The notes: a model not told the origin generated them from the sequence alone. Counted from the first letter of the stretch, positions 36,346-47,305 are shown. The stretch: DNA of 64,000 nt from Heterobasidion occidentale (GCA_039111635.1 JBCAQO010000008.1:2604001-2668000), one strand, 5' to 3'. Made by a program: numbers and translations.

Positions 36346-36361
36346 TCCTCCTCAGGGTGAA

Positions 36362-37628
36362 TCACATCGTAGGCAGTGCGGGGGTGGGAGGTGGGCAGAG
36401 CCCGAGCAGAGCACGAAGGTGAACATGAGCAGGTTTTGGGAGGGCTTTAGTGAAGATATTGGCTGGATTGTGCGCCGTGGGCACGTAGCGGAAGAGGAGG
36501 TGGCCGAGTTCGACATAGTCACGTACAAAGTGGTGCTTGATATTGATATGTTTACTGCGGCTGTGGAAGGCTTGGTCACGGGTGAGTGTGATAGCAGATT
36601 GATTGTCACAGGAGACATGAGTGGGTGTAGTAGGGACAAAGCCAAGTTGAGTCAATACGTTACGCAACCATAGGGCCTCCTTACTAGCATGCATGCACGC
36701 TAGGTACTTGGCAGTGGACATTGAATCAGTGGTGACATCCTGATGTTTCCAGCTCCAAGAGACAAGTCTGGATTCCGCCCCAAGCGAGAAACCGAAACCA
36801 GATACCGAGCGGTGTGCGCCAAGGGGTCCTGGCATCCCTCCGAAGCTGGTGTCGCAGTATCCAGATATGATGATAGGGTGAGAACCACCGAGGTGCAGCT
36901 CCCAGTCTCTGTTATGAACTGCTCGTTCGATAACTCAAGAGTAACAGGTTCTTCCCTAGGTCGCACGAATGACTGAGTGGTGGACGAGGTCTCGACTGTA
37001 TCAGGCAATGATACAGGAAGGAATAATGTTGATTCTACCGTAGGAAGACGGTAGGGAACGAAGGTGTTCGTGTAGGAAGACACGAACTAACGAGGTACAC
37101 AGTAGGAAGACTGTGTAGGAACAAGAGAGAATAGACTGAAGATCCTCAGCCTATTCTATGGGCCTTATATACTGTATAGGGTCTAGGGTAAGAGTCTGTA
37201 TGCTTCTCCGGGTATCCAGGAGAGCTGTGGTCGCCGTCTTTCTCAGCCGGTGCCTACTCTTGTACTTCTCCAGTCGCACCAATCCATCCTGGTGCGACGA
37301 GGTGCTTACCCATAAGCCCTAAGCCCCTGGCATGTGAATGCCTGTCTTATCAATCTGCTATATCCTTGACCCTTCCCATATATCCTCTACCGATGTCTTG
37401 AAGAACCATTGGTTCAGTCGGATCATAAGGACATGCCGAATACCTTGATGTACGCTCCGTAGTGAAGCCGCCTAGCATGTGATGCTTGAACCATCGGATA
37501 GACCAGCCCCGACGGGCTCCGATCGGTTAAGTCATAACAGTCTCATGTCCCCTTAAGATAACGCACAATGTGTTTCGCGGCCTGCCAGTGGTTGCAGCCA
37601 GGATTGGCGTTGAACTGGCTGAGGAAAT
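36362..37628 (-). pseudogene. Copia pol fragment: end of reverse transcriptase and RNase H
   Basis: Reading the minus strand and removing the solo LTR gives NFLSQFNANPGCNHWQAAKH, then KHIVRYLKGT-stop-DWELHLGG, then FGGMPGPLGAHRSVSGFGFS, STAKYLACMHASKEALWLRN, SCDNQSAITLTRDQAFHSRS and KHINIKHHFVRD, the standard Ty1/Copia RNase H. The stop after KGT (a TGA where CGA is expected), the 5' truncation and the nested LTR make it non-functional. Confidence 0.85.
36910..37539 (-). repeat. Solo LTR, family A (diverged subtype A2), TSD GTCTC
   Basis: TGTTATGAACTG...GTCATAACA, 630 bp, flanked by GTCTC at 36905-36909 and 37540-37544. It lies inside the Copia RNase H region. It keeps the TATA/initiator block (AGAATAGACT) but differs from the young A copies at many positions. 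A solo LTR forms by recombination between the two LTRs of a full element. Confidence 0.93.
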
Positions 37629-38464
37629 TGTTAGGACTGCGTCCTAACACGTGCTTTGCACGTGAGTGGATGGGCTGGTCAAGTGCTTCGGACAGTATGC
37701 AGACTCGGACAGTTTTCCGTGACTCGTTACCATTTACATGCTGACGCATGAACACTGACTTCTGGTTCCTAATTCTTGATGTGGACAGACATTGGTTCCT
37801 GACCCCAGTTCCTGGTTCCTGATCGATCGAAGATGTGGACAGACATTAGTGATCTGATTACTATATTTAGTTACATGGCAGGTTGATGATGCATTTTAGC
37901 TTACGGATCTCGATCATTGACTTTGGTACCTGAGAAGCGCACAGACCAGATCTTGATCTGCCCTAGATACTTCTTTGTATAATTAGCCGAGATGAGCTTC
38001 TAAGAAGCTCAGCTCGTTCACCTGTAATACACTCGATCTCTGCACTGCACCCGGTGTCTGGCTACCTTCCTAGCCCACACTTTGTGATCTCTGTCAGATC
38101 TGAGAAACACTTTACACGGTCTGACAATGCACTGGACTCGTCTCCCTTCCATCCCTTCCTCTACTCATCCGCTACTATCAAGGCCTAGCCGCCTTCCGCG
38201 TTCTCAGTTGGACACCTCCTCGTGTCCTCTGTCTGTTGGACAGGAGAAGATCATCCTGTTCCTTCTCATCATCGAGAAGACCTCGAAGATCACCTTCTTC
38301 ATCTCTTTGAGGACAAAGCAGAAAGCGACCCCGAGTTCCTTGCAAGGGCTCAGAGACGATCCATTGTCTTTATCCATTGGAGTCTACGACTCTTCAAACC
38401 AGTGGAGGTTTAGCCTAGGGACTTCTTTGTGCATCAGTGCACGTGATAGGGCTCCGACCTAACA
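37629..38464 (+). repeat. Family B 5' LTR
   Basis: TGTTAGGAC...ACCTAACA, 836 bp. The first 21 bases form a perfect hairpin (9-bp stem, TGC loop), followed at once by CACGTGCTTTGCACGTG. It is closer to the solo LTR at 39338-40171 than to the 3' LTR at 59719-60552. A four-base insertion near 38226 breaks the LTR-embedded frame in this copy. Confidence 0.93.
37978..38020 (+). promoter_or_regulatory. Family B LTR promoter: TATA box and predicted transcription start
   Basis: TATAATTA at 37978 is followed 33 nt later by AGCTCGTTCA (38011-38020). The spacing fits a Pol II start at the first A. A perfect inverted repeat, GAGCTTC-TAA-GAAGCTC, lies just upstream of the start. The decamer is the exact complement of the primer-binding site at 38467-38476. 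Confidence 0.7.
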
Positions 38465-38466
38465 CT

Positions 38467-38476
38467 TGAACGAGCT
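38467..38476 (+). other. Predicted self-priming primer-binding site of family B
   Basis: TGAACGAGCT, two bases after the 5' LTR. It does not begin TGG as tRNA-primed sites usually do, and it is the reverse complement of the predicted first ten bases of the element RNA (38011-38020). Confidence 0.65.
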
Positions 38477-38504
38477 CTTCCATCCCTACCCTATTCCAAG
38501 CTGG

Positions 38505-40515
38505 ATCCCCAGCAGCAACGACTCTTTCTCCAATCTGTAAACAACATTCTAGCAACCGCAGCCAGGGTAAACCAAGTAGGGACCCTACAAGGAAGAATTA
38601 ACAACCCAGGAACAATTGAAGTCGCAAGACACCAAAACCCAGGAAAGGTTTATTCAGGAGTAGCCACCTTTCGACTACAGGAATCACCCAAGATCTTCAT
38701 TGACCTCAGCAAAACAGGATACCAGTTTTCCGGGATTTGCTTTACCAACGAACCAAAGACACCATTTACCCTCACAGACAACGGAGAGCCTGACGTCATC
38801 AGATCCGAGAACTCGGTCAAGATCCACGACGGAAGACCAGACAACTTCCCCATCTCAGTTATTGCCGATCTCAGAAGAACCATTGCAAGGAACGTCAACG
38901 AAGACGGAATCAGGAAGGAGCTTATCAAAAACTAGGAGAACCGAGACCACTACTCAATCCTCATCCACTGGACCTTCTCCTCCACCTAGGAAAACACACT
39001 GGAAGCCCCTAACTCTCCGCCAATCAGAACTGAAATTGACGGGATCGTTTTTGTCGTCAGAAGAGGAGAGTTCAACCACAAAACTTATCATCTCCGAACC
39101 CTCATCTCAGGACACACATTCTCCGAGATCATCGAACTCATCGACCAGATTGATATTTCCATCAACGAAATTATCAAAAGGGACCCAGACCTCCAAGAAG
39201 CACTACAAGCTGGAAGAAGACAGGCAGTACCCTTCTTCTTCAAAGAATAAACAATGGACGAAATCACCCCGGGATATCCTCCTGGCTACCGAACAGACCC
39301 AGCAGAAATCTACGAGGATTTACCTGAAGACTTCGACTGTTAGGTCGGAGACCTATCACGTGCACCGATGCACAAAGAAGTCCCTAGGCTAAACCTCCAC
39401 TGGTTTGAAGAGTCGTAGACTCCAATGGATAAAGACAATGGATCGTCTCTGAGCCTTGCAAGGAACTCGGGTCCTCTTTCTGCTTTGTCCCTCACAGAGA
39501 TGAAGAAGGTGATCTTCGAGGTCTTCTCGATGATGAGAAGGAACAGGATGATCTTCTCCTGTCCAACAGATGACACGAGGAGGTGTCCAACTGAGATCGC
39601 GGAAGGCGGCTTGGCCTTGATAGTAGCGGATGAGTAGAGGAAGGGATGGGAAGGGAGACGAGTCCAGTGCATTGTCAGACCGTGTAAAGTGTTTCTCAGA
39701 TCTGACAGAGATCACAAAGTGTGGGCTAGGAAGGTAGCCAGACACCGGGTGCAGTGCAGAGATCGAGTGTATTACAGGTGAACGAGCTGAGCTTCTTAGA
39801 AGCTCATCTCGGCTAATTATACAAAGAAGTATCTAGGGCAGGATCAAGATCTGGTCTGTGCGCTTCTCAGGTACCAAAGTCAATGATCGAGATCCGTAAG
39901 CTAAAATGCATCATCAACCTGCCATGTAACTAAATATAGTAATCAGATCACTAATGTCTGTCCACATCTTCGATCGATCAGGAACCAGGAACTGGGGTCA
40001 GGAACCAATGTCTGTCCACATCAAGAATTAGGAACCAGAAGTCAGTGTTCATGCGTCAGCATGTAAATGGTAACGAGTCACGGAAAACTGTCCGAGTCTG
40101 CATACTGTCCGAAGCACTTGACCAGCCCATCCACTCACGTGCAAAGCACGTGTTAGGATGCAGTCCTAACATCGACAAAGATCAACTTTATTACGACGAG
40201 AACAAGAGACATTTCTACTACACTGGAACCCTCGCAGGATTCTTCTACAAACGAGGAGAGAGCAAATACAAATTCCTTACCTGGCAAGGAAAGCAAGTCT
40301 ACTCAGGACCCCATCTATACACGGTTAAGGTCGTGGACTATGTCACAAGAAAGACCCTCGACAAGCCTAAATCACCGACAGATAGGCATCGTAACTCGCG
40401 AAGACCGCACATACATACTCTACCCAGAGAAACAGCCAGTGGAAGTAGAATCCCTGGAAGAAACACGCCCGCTGCATCCCCCTTACAAGAAACCACTTCC
40501 CAAGCAGACTTCTGA
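38505..40515 (+). pseudogene. Family B 5' coding region upstream of gag, degraded
   Basis: Protein-like frames: 38505-38935 (LDPQQQRLFLQSVNNI ... FTLTDNGEPDVIR), about 38940-39249 (EIDGIVFVVRRGEFNHKTYH), and, after removing the solo LTR and one TCGAC, 39254-39337 joined to 40177-40515 (EDLPEDFD-KDQLYYDENKRH). A +1 frame (about 40355-40520, GIVTREDRTYILYPEKQPVE) probably continues the last. Stops and a frame change separate them. No domain is recognised; it may be an extended Gag N-terminus. Confidence 0.6.
39338..40171 (-). repeat. Solo LTR, family B, TSD TCGAC
   Basis: 834 bp in opposite orientation to the host element, flanked by TCGAC at 39333-39337 and 40172-40176. It interrupts the upstream coding region between DLPEDFD and KDQLYYDE; removing it with one TSD copy restores the frame. 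Confidence 0.96.
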
Positions 40516-40611
40516 ACCCCAACATCGGACCAAGTCCCCAAGCCAGGGCATATTGAAACAACAAATAACAATCCGGAACCACCTGGAGATCCAGAGTCCC
40601 TGCCCAATACA

Positions 40612-41631
40612 ATGTCGACAAATCCTGGAGGTAATGAGTCCAAGGGACCAGCTATGGCCAAACCCTCCCCCTTCAATGGAAACAGAAAGCGAACGGAGCA
40701 ATTCCTCCATGAAATCAACCTGATGATCCTTGCCAGGCAAAAAGATTATGCAAATGAATTTGCCAAAATTGCTTACGCTCTCTCGTACATGAAGGAAGGA
40801 TCTGCAGGGATATGGGCCAGAAACTTTACTCAGGCCAGGAACATGTTGAATGATTGGTAAAAATACGCTTGGAAGGAAACGGCTGGCTATACTTCTGTCC
40901 GGAAAAAGATAGCAACCGACTTCGAGGAGTTCAATAAAGAAGCTGATGCTCGAGACAAGCTGGCCAGGGTGAATCAAGGAAAGGAATTCTTTAACACCTA
41001 CCTACAGCTATTCAAACAACTTGCAGCGCTCGCCGGAGTCAACAAAGAAACCAAGAAGACACACTTCTTGAGGGGATTGAAATGGGAACTTGCAAAAGGA
41101 ATTTATGAAGATCCTTCCAAGGATGCAACTTGGGAGGAGCTAGTCGAGAAGGCAAAGAAACACGAAAGGATGCGAATTGTGAGAGACAGGGCATATGACC
41201 TCTGGAAAGGCAAATTCCAAATCTACACCCTGCGGACCTTTTATGATGAAAGGGCACCTCCACGACACGACAGGGAACCTCAATACGAACCTATGGATGT
41301 AGATGCAGTGGAAATGGAGGCCAATGCAGTTCGCACTCGATTCAAGAAGCTTACCCTGGCGGAAAGAGATTGACTTGCCAAAGAAGGCAAGTGCTTCTTC
41401 TGCAAGAAGCCCGGGCACATGGCGCGCAACTGTCCTTCTCAACCCAAGAGAAGGTTCCAACCCCCTCGTCCCAGGCCGGTGCACGAAGCAGAAATGGACG
41501 AAGGACAATTCAATGATGAGGACGTCGAAGAAGGAAAAAACAGGGTCAACCACATCCGCCAAATGATGATGGGTCTCAGCATGGAAGAAATTGAAGAGGT
41601 TCGAGCCTTTAGTGACTCAAAGAATTTTTAA
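40612..41631 (+). pseudogene. gag: Gag of family B with two in-frame stops
   Basis: One frame of 340 codons: capsid region (FNGNRKRTEQFLHEINLMIL, then LARVNQGKEFFNTYLQLFKQ and FLRGLKWELAKGIYED) and zinc knuckle CFFCKKPGHMARNC. Stops interrupt it at 40858-40860 (TAA after LNDW) and 41371-41373 (TGA where CGA fits, LAERD-stop-LAKEGK). Its natural end, AAG AAT TTT TAA, overlaps pol in the -1 frame. Confidence 0.85.
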
Positions 41632-41654
41632 AGCCTCTCCCATCGGCAGCGGAT

Positions 41655-44600
41655 GTGGAGAGTAGGATTCTTGCAGGAAATAGGTACGCTCCTCTGGCCA
41701 GTAAAGACGCTGACCAAGAGCATGGACATCCAGATGTATTATATCTCTCGGAAATGAAATCACATGGTGCACCATCACTCCGACTCGAGACAATGCTCAT
41801 AGGCAAGAATAGAAAAGCTGCTACACAGGCACTGGTGGACAGTGGAGCCACCGGAATCTTCATGCACCCTCGCTTCGTAGAAGCACATCAAATCACCACG
41901 CACAAAACCCCCGTTCCCATCCCAGTTAGCATGGTCCAAAACACCAAATTTAAAGGAGGACCCATTACCAGATTCGCCAACCTCAAGTTACAGGTTCTAG
42001 GCGAAAGAGGGGGGTCGCATACAGAATCAGCAAGGTTCTATATTGAGGAAATAGGAAAAGAGGATGTCATTTTAGGAACCGACTGGTTATTAGAACATAA
42101 CCCAGAAGTCAACTGGCATGCCTACGGGCTGCACTTTACCAGATGCCCGCCCTCCTGCCAAATAAAAGGAGGACCGGTGAAAGCTAAAAGAGCTACAAGA
42201 AAACCAGGACATCCTAGACCAAGCATATGGCGCATGGAAACAGTATCGCAAACGGGCGACTACTCAATACCAGTGCAAAAGTTGGGAAAAGCAGTACCAG
42301 GCCGGAAAGTGGGAAACACCACAGTACCACATCCGCGGACAATACCTACAAGTCCGGAGCTCGCAACTCGAAGGTTGAATGCTGAACGTCTGAAGGCCCG
42401 AACCAGAAATTACAAGGTTCTGACATGGGCTGAAGAAGACGTTCCGGAGGACGGTGACAGACTTCCGGCACTTCTCTCCAAGGATCTTGAAGAAGATGGA
42501 ATCTATCTCGTTAGGTGCCTTGATACAGGAATGCTACAGGCACTGGAATTATACAACGACTCTGAAGAAGGTATCGATATACATCGCGCTGAAACCACAG
42601 AACTTCCACATGCCAACATATCGGCTCCTGGAAGCAAATCGGTCAGAGCACCGACAGGGAAACAAACAAAGCACACCAACTCGCAAAGACTGGCAGAAGA
42701 AGCCGCCAAAGGGAAACCCGAACTATCCTTCGAAGAAATAGTGCTGAAGGAATACTGGAATTATAGGAAGGTTTTCGAAGGCAGACCAAAGGGACAGCTA
42801 CCGCTCTCCCGACCTTGGGATCACAAAATAGAGATCAAGGAAGGAATGGATCACTCGCTCAAACCCAAGCTATACAGTCTTAGCCCTGGAGAGCAAGTGG
42901 AACTCAAGAAATTCATAGACGAAAACCTCCAGAAAGGATTCATCAGAGAATCCAAATCGCACATGGCATCCCTGTTCTTCTTTATCAAGAAGAAAAATGG
43001 GAAACTACGACCAGTAATGGATCATCGCAAACTTAATGAAGTAACAATCAAAAACAAGTACCCTCTACCGATAATTCAAGAATTACTGGACCTTCTAGCC
43101 GAAGCCGCATACTTTTCACTAATGGATGTTGATACAGGATATAACAACCTACACATGAAGGAAGGAAGCGAGAAACTAGCAGCGTTTGTCACCAATCTAG
43201 GAATGTACGAACCCCTGGTCATGTTCTTTGGATTAACCAACTCGTCGGCGACATTCCAAACAATGATGAACGCACTCTTCAAAGACCTCATCTACGCCGG
43301 ATTAGTGGCAATCTATATGGACGACATCCTAGTATTCTCCAAAATGATGGATGACCATATCAAGACGGTTCGAAAGGTTTTACAGATCTTACAAGACAAC
43401 AATCTGTACCTACAACCCTCAAAGTGCCACTTCCACAAAAAGAAAATCAACTACCTTGGATATGTTATATCACATGGACATCTGGAAATGGACCCAATCA
43501 AAGTGGCCGGCATTATGGACTGGCCAACCCCTGGAAAAGTCAAGGAAGTGCAATCATTTTTAGGTTTTTGCAACTTTTATCACAGATTTATCAAGGATTA
43601 CTCCAAAATAGCACGACCGCTATTTGAGTTGACACAGAAGGAACACACCTGGGATTGGACACCAGCATGCGAAGAAGCGTTTCAAACACTAAAACGAATA
43701 TTTACAGAATCTCCTGTGCTCATTATGCCAGACACAAGGAACCCTTTCCACATTGAATGCGATACTTCCGACTTCGCTACTGGAGCAGTTTTATCACAAG
43801 TCGCCAAAGATGGAAAATGGCACCCATGTGCTTATATTTCCAAGTCGCTCTCACCTACAGAACGCAACTACCCGATTTATGATAAAGAGTTGCTGGCGGT
43901 CGTTCGAGCTTTTGAAGCTTGGCGACACTATTTGGAGGGCGCTGACCACCCGGTAGACGTCTGGACGGACCACAAGAACCTCGAATGGTTCCGGTCAAGC
44001 CAGAAATTAAACCGTCGGCAAGCACGTTGGTCACTCTACCTCTCGCGTTTTGACTACAAATTAATGCACAAGGCGGGAGTCACCAATAAATCCGACGGTC
44101 TGTCATGGCGTCCAGACCATAAGAAGGGGGTGGAATTTGACAATTCAGGCAAAACGCTCTTGGAACCCAAACTTTTCAACGACACAGAAAAGATCCGAAG
44201 ACCTTTCGTAGAAATCAATGCCATTAATACAGATAACAGTTGGGACCCTCACCAAATACTTCACATCAGGGCAACTGGACGAGGAGGTGTTACCATAATA
44301 GACGACGACCTCCGGAAACGAATCACTGAAGAAAACAAGAAAGACGAATGGCTATTAGAAACTCTAGCCAAGATCAAAACCTTAGGACCTCGAAATATGA
44401 AGAAAGGTTTGCAAGAATGGAACGAAGAAGAAGGATTGGTCCTTCACAGAGGAAAAATATATGTTCCTCGAAACAAACAACTTCGTCAAGATATCATCAA
44501 ACTAAACCATGACAATCTAGCAGCAGGACATCCAGGACAAAGAGGAACTCTAGCCTTGGTCGGACAAGAATTCACTTGGCCAGGAATCTCAAACACAGTT

Positions 44601-46052
44601 CACCAATATGTGGAAGGATGCGCCATCTGTCAATCCACCAAGAATGACACACATCCTACCATGGTGCCTCTACAACCAACGGAGATTCCAGACCGACCCT
44701 TCGGAACGATAACTATGGATTTTATTACAGACCTACCGGAATCAAACGGATACGACTCACTACATGTAGTAACCGATCGGTTCACCAAAACCGCAGTAAT
44801 AACTCCATGCCAGAAATCCATCGACTCTGACGGAACAGCCAAGATCCTGCTAGAAAACACCTGGAGACGCTATGGACTGCCAGATAAAATCATATCAGAC
44901 AGGGGAACCCAATTTGCTTCAAAAGTAGCCCAAGCCCTGCTTAAAGAATTAGGAATCAAATCCGCTTTAAGCACAGCCTATCACCCACAAACGGACAGCG
45001 CTACTGAACGAATGAATCAAGAACAATACCTGAGAGCCTTTTGTAGTTCTTCACAGGACGATTGGGCCGGATTAATCCCTTATGCAGAATACGCCCACAA
45101 CACTCATCAGCACTCAGCTACGCAGAAGTCACCATTTGAACTTCTCCATGGATATCAACCACGGGCTTACCCAGCCATCATCGGAAACACAAATGTCCCC
45201 ACCGCTGACGCTCGCCTCGAAGCTCTGCAACATGCTAGGAAGGAAGCACAAGCCAGCCTCGAAATTGCAGCAGAAGCCATGAGGATACAGCATAACCGTT
45301 TTGGAACGGACCTGCCGCCTTTCAAGAAAGGAGACCAAGTATGGCTCGATGGGAAGAACATCCACACCGATCACCCATCAGAGAAACTGAGACCCAAACG
45401 CTTTGGGCCATTTGAAATCATTGACACTATAGGGAATGTCAACTTCAGGTTGAAACTGCCCAACAGCTGGAAGCGCATTCACAACGTCTTCCATGCTAGT
45501 CGACTCACGCCCTACAAGGAAAACAAGGTCTATGGCCCGAACTACCCTAAACCGGCTCCGGACCTGATCGAAGGGCAAGAAGAATTCGAAGTCGAAGCCA
45601 TTGTCGGAGCTCGGCGCTTCGGACGATGGAAGATCCTGCAGTACCTGATCAAATGGAAGGGCTACCCAGAATCGGACAACTCTTGGGAAGCCGCGGCAAA
45701 CATCACTAACGCACAAGAAGCCATAAAGGACTTCTACCGCCAGCACCATCGAGCAGTCAAAGGAATGGAAGCCTCCATTCTGGCCCTGGTGATCGAATTA
45801 GAACTCAACAGAGTAGCCGAAGAAGATCAAATCAGAAAGAAGCTCGAGAAGCATCCGATCGGAAAGAAGCTCCTCGCTACAGGATTGGCTATCCCCCAGA
45901 TCATGGAAGAGATCAACAAAAGAATGACGCAGCTAAAGAAGCAGCCCCTGGTTCCTCGATCAAAAGGACCACCACTGACGATCAACGATCGAGAAGCACC
46001 ACCAAAGAAGCCCAATATAGACTCGTCTCAATCAAAGCTACAGCAGAAATGA
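41655..46052 (+). CDS. pol: Pol polyprotein of family B chromovirus (protease, RT, RNase H, integrase, chromodomain)
   Basis: An uninterrupted frame of about 1465 codons. It has no ATG at this end (the listed first codon is GTG) and is open back to the gag stop, so it is probably made by -1 frameshifting at GAATTTT (41622-41628). Domains in order: aspartic protease ALVDSGATGIFM (near residue 56); reverse transcriptase with AIYMDDILVF (near 555); RNase H with IECDTSDFATGAVL and VWTDHKNLEWF; integrase zinc finger HDNLAAGHPGQ ... CAICQ; catalytic core with D, D and E in TMDFITDLPE, IISDRGTQF and TDSATERMNQ; C-terminal chromodomain EVEAIVGARR ... YLIKWKGYPESDNSWE. All catalytic residues are present. 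The chromodomain would direct integration to modified histones (known for chromoviruses). Confidence 0.95.
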   Translation: MESRILAGNRYAPLASKDADQEHGHPDVLYLSEMKSHGAPSLRLETMLIGKNRKAATQALVDSGATGIFMHPRFVEAHQITTHKTPVPIPVSMVQNTKFKGGPITRFANLKLQVLGERGGSHTESARFYIEEIGKEDVILGTDWLLEHNPEVNWHAYGLHFTRCPPSCQIKGGPVKAKRATRKPGHPRPSIWRMETVSQTGDYSIPVQKLGKAVPGRKVGNTTVPHPRTIPTSPELATRRLNAERLKARTRNYKVLTWAEEDVPEDGDRLPALLSKDLEEDGIYLVRCLDTGMLQALELYNDSEEGIDIHRAETTELPHANISAPGSKSVRAPTGKQTKHTNSQRLAEEAAKGKPELSFEEIVLKEYWNYRKVFEGRPKGQLPLSRPWDHKIEIKEGMDHSLKPKLYSLSPGEQVELKKFIDENLQKGFIRESKSHMASLFFFIKKKNGKLRPVMDHRKLNEVTIKNKYPLPIIQELLDLLAEAAYFSLMDVDTGYNNLHMKEGSEKLAAFVTNLGMYEPLVMFFGLTNSSATFQTMMNALFKDLIYAGLVAIYMDDILVFSKMMDDHIKTVRKVLQILQDNNLYLQPSKCHFHKKKINYLGYVISHGHLEMDPIKVAGIMDWPTPGKVKEVQSFLGFCNFYHRFIKDYSKIARPLFELTQKEHTWDWTPACEEAFQTLKRIFTESPVLIMPDTRNPFHIECDTSDFATGAVLSQVAKDGKWHPCAYISKSLSPTERNYPIYDKELLAVVRAFEAWRHYLEGADHPVDVWTDHKNLEWFRSSQKLNRRQARWSLYLSRFDYKLMHKAGVTNKSDGLSWRPDHKKGVEFDNSGKTLLEPKLFNDTEKIRRPFVEINAINTDNSWDPHQILHIRATGRGGVTIIDDDLRKRITEENKKDEWLLETLAKIKTLGPRNMKKGLQEWNEEEGLVLHRGKIYVPRNKQLRQDIIKLNHDNLAAGHPGQRGTLALVGQEFTWPGISNTVHQYVEGCAICQSTKNDTHPTMVPLQPTEIPDRPFGTITMDFITDLPESNGYDSLHVVTDRFTKTAVITPCQKSIDSDGTAKILLENTWRRYGLPDKIISDRGTQFASKVAQALLKELGIKSALSTAYHPQTDSATERMNQEQYLRAFCSSSQDDWAGLIPYAEYAHNTHQHSATQKSPFELLHGYQPRAYPAIIGNTNVPTADARLEALQHARKEAQASLEIAAEAMRIQHNRFGTDLPPFKKGDQVWLDGKNIHTDHPSEKLRPKRFGPFEIIDTIGNVNFRLKLPNSWKRIHNVFHASRLTPYKENKVYGPNYPKPAPDLIEGQEEFEVEAIVGARRFGRWKILQYLIKWKGYPESDNSWEAAANITNAQEAIKDFYRQHHRAVKGMEASILALVIELELNRVAEEDQIRKKLEKHPIGKKLLATGLAIPQIMEEINKRMTQLKKQPLVPRSKGPPLTINDREAPPKKPNIDSSQSKLQQK

Positions 46053-46120
46053 TCGGACAACTCTAATTGGCGGACTCAAGCATACTAGGAGCTACAAAAG
46101 CAGACCAACCGAGGATTGGC

Positions 46121-46285
46121 ATGGCCAGGCAAACGGCTATGACCCCTTTCGACCCCACTCTATCCACAGTAGCCGTTTACACCATCGTCGCGGCTCTTGC
46201 TCTCACCGCTGTCTCCATCGCCATCGCCCTTGTCCTCGGATCCCTTCATGCCGCCACCACTATTGGCCTCTCCTCCGCTGTATAA
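46121..46285 (+). CDS. Small ORF with one predicted membrane segment, after family B pol
   Basis: 54 codons from an ATG at 46121; the stop TAA lies inside the TATA box of the next gene. The core is a 26-residue hydrophobic helix (VAVYTIVAALALTAVSIAIA, then LVLGSL). It sits where retroviruses carry env, but there is no signal peptide or glycoprotein feature. It may be chance in GC-rich sequence. Confidence 0.3.
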   Translation: MARQTAMTPFDPTLSTVAVYTIVAALALTAVSIAIALVLGSLHAATTIGLSSAV

Positions 46286-46288
46286 AAG
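46281..46288 (+). promoter_or_regulatory. TATA box of the family B third gene
   Basis: TATAAAAG, 50 bp upstream of the first ATG (46338). The spacing suits a start near 46311 and a short leader. An internal promoter would give the third gene its own mRNA. Confidence 0.6.
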
Positions 46289-46337
46289 ACACTCCGCATC
46301 AAGCAGAGACGTTCCTCAGCGTCCCCACTACAATTGA

Positions 46338-47305
46338 ATGTCCCTCGCTCCCGCACACCCTCCCCCAGCCCACTCCCCCCATTATATTCTCAGCAATATC
46401 AGAATGACTTCCGCTACGACCTCCCCTCACGCTTCCAACCCTTCTTCCCCCAACCCCTTCGTCCTCCGCACCATCTCCCCGCCCCCTACCACCCCCACGC
46501 TTATTGACGACACGGACTCGGACTACGACAGCGAGGATGACATCCCTTCGGAAGGCGTCCATGTCACTGACCCCCTCACGGAGTTTGTTATTTCCCGTTT
46601 CCTAGCTGAAATGCCGAACCCCCACGTCGCCATTCCTCCGTTGGCTTTTGCGGTTCACAACGAAAACCCTTGTTTCCGCATTCGCACCATACCCAACCCC
46701 CTTCACAACCTCCGCCTCTACCAGGATCTGAAGACGAACAATAGCATCTACCACCTCACGCTCGCCGAGGACAAGGCTCCCATCATCCTCAACCAGCCGG
46801 GCTTGAAAGATCCCCGCGCATTCCTTTTTTATTTACAGCAAGCCGTCTGGGCACAAAGCTATCAAGTATTCTGCGGACCACTCAACCAGACCCAAGCCAT
46901 CCTCCTCGCCAACCTCACCATCACCTCTTACCATATGAAAGGGCTAATCAATCTCCCCGCCATTCACAACGACATGATCAACTTCCGGCTAGGAGGGATC
47001 TTTGCTAGCAGTTCTGTCCTCATCCAGACGCACACCATGCAGGCCTGGCTCGACATACTGGCTCGGATCCACTACAAGGAAAACACAATCCGATGGTTCT
47101 GTTTTTCAGGGCACAATGGAGCATGTCTAGAGATCGAAGAATACGTCCCTAAGGGACTCTTGCCGACTCACTCCTTCCCACTGAACAGCAGTGGAGTTCA
47201 CCCCGTCGCAAGCTACTGGCCAGGCGGAAGTACCCTGGAAAATAACGTCAGGCCTTGGGTCATGACAAAGCTGGACATACAGGAACAGGGGTTTCATCTG
47301 ATCAG
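46338..47305 (+). pseudogene. Family B third gene (post-pol CCHC protein), 5' part
   Basis: Starts at ATG 46338 or 46404. After removal of the nested A element and the solo B LTR (one TSD copy each), the frame runs 46404-47305, 58163-58186, 59026-59707: 1608 nt, 535 residues, no stop. The N-terminus is Ser/Pro-rich and acidic (LIDDTDSDYDSEDD). A globular part follows (IPNPLHNLRLYQDLKTNNSI, then NQTQAILLANLTITSYHMKG and ITRWF-like TIRWFCFSGHNGACLEIEEY). No known family is recognised. It is interrupted after GFHLIS by the A element at 47306. Confidence 0.8.

Larger units (their letters stand above)
36106..37628 (-). mobile_element. Ty1/Copia retrotransposon remnant (3' part)
   Basis: Left end is an LTR (TGTTGGAATC at 36106). 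Coding remnants of RNase H follow on the minus strand. The upstream part of the element is cut exactly at 37628, where family B begins. A solo A LTR sits inside. The opposite end of this Copia element is not seen on the far side of family B. Confidence 0.85.
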
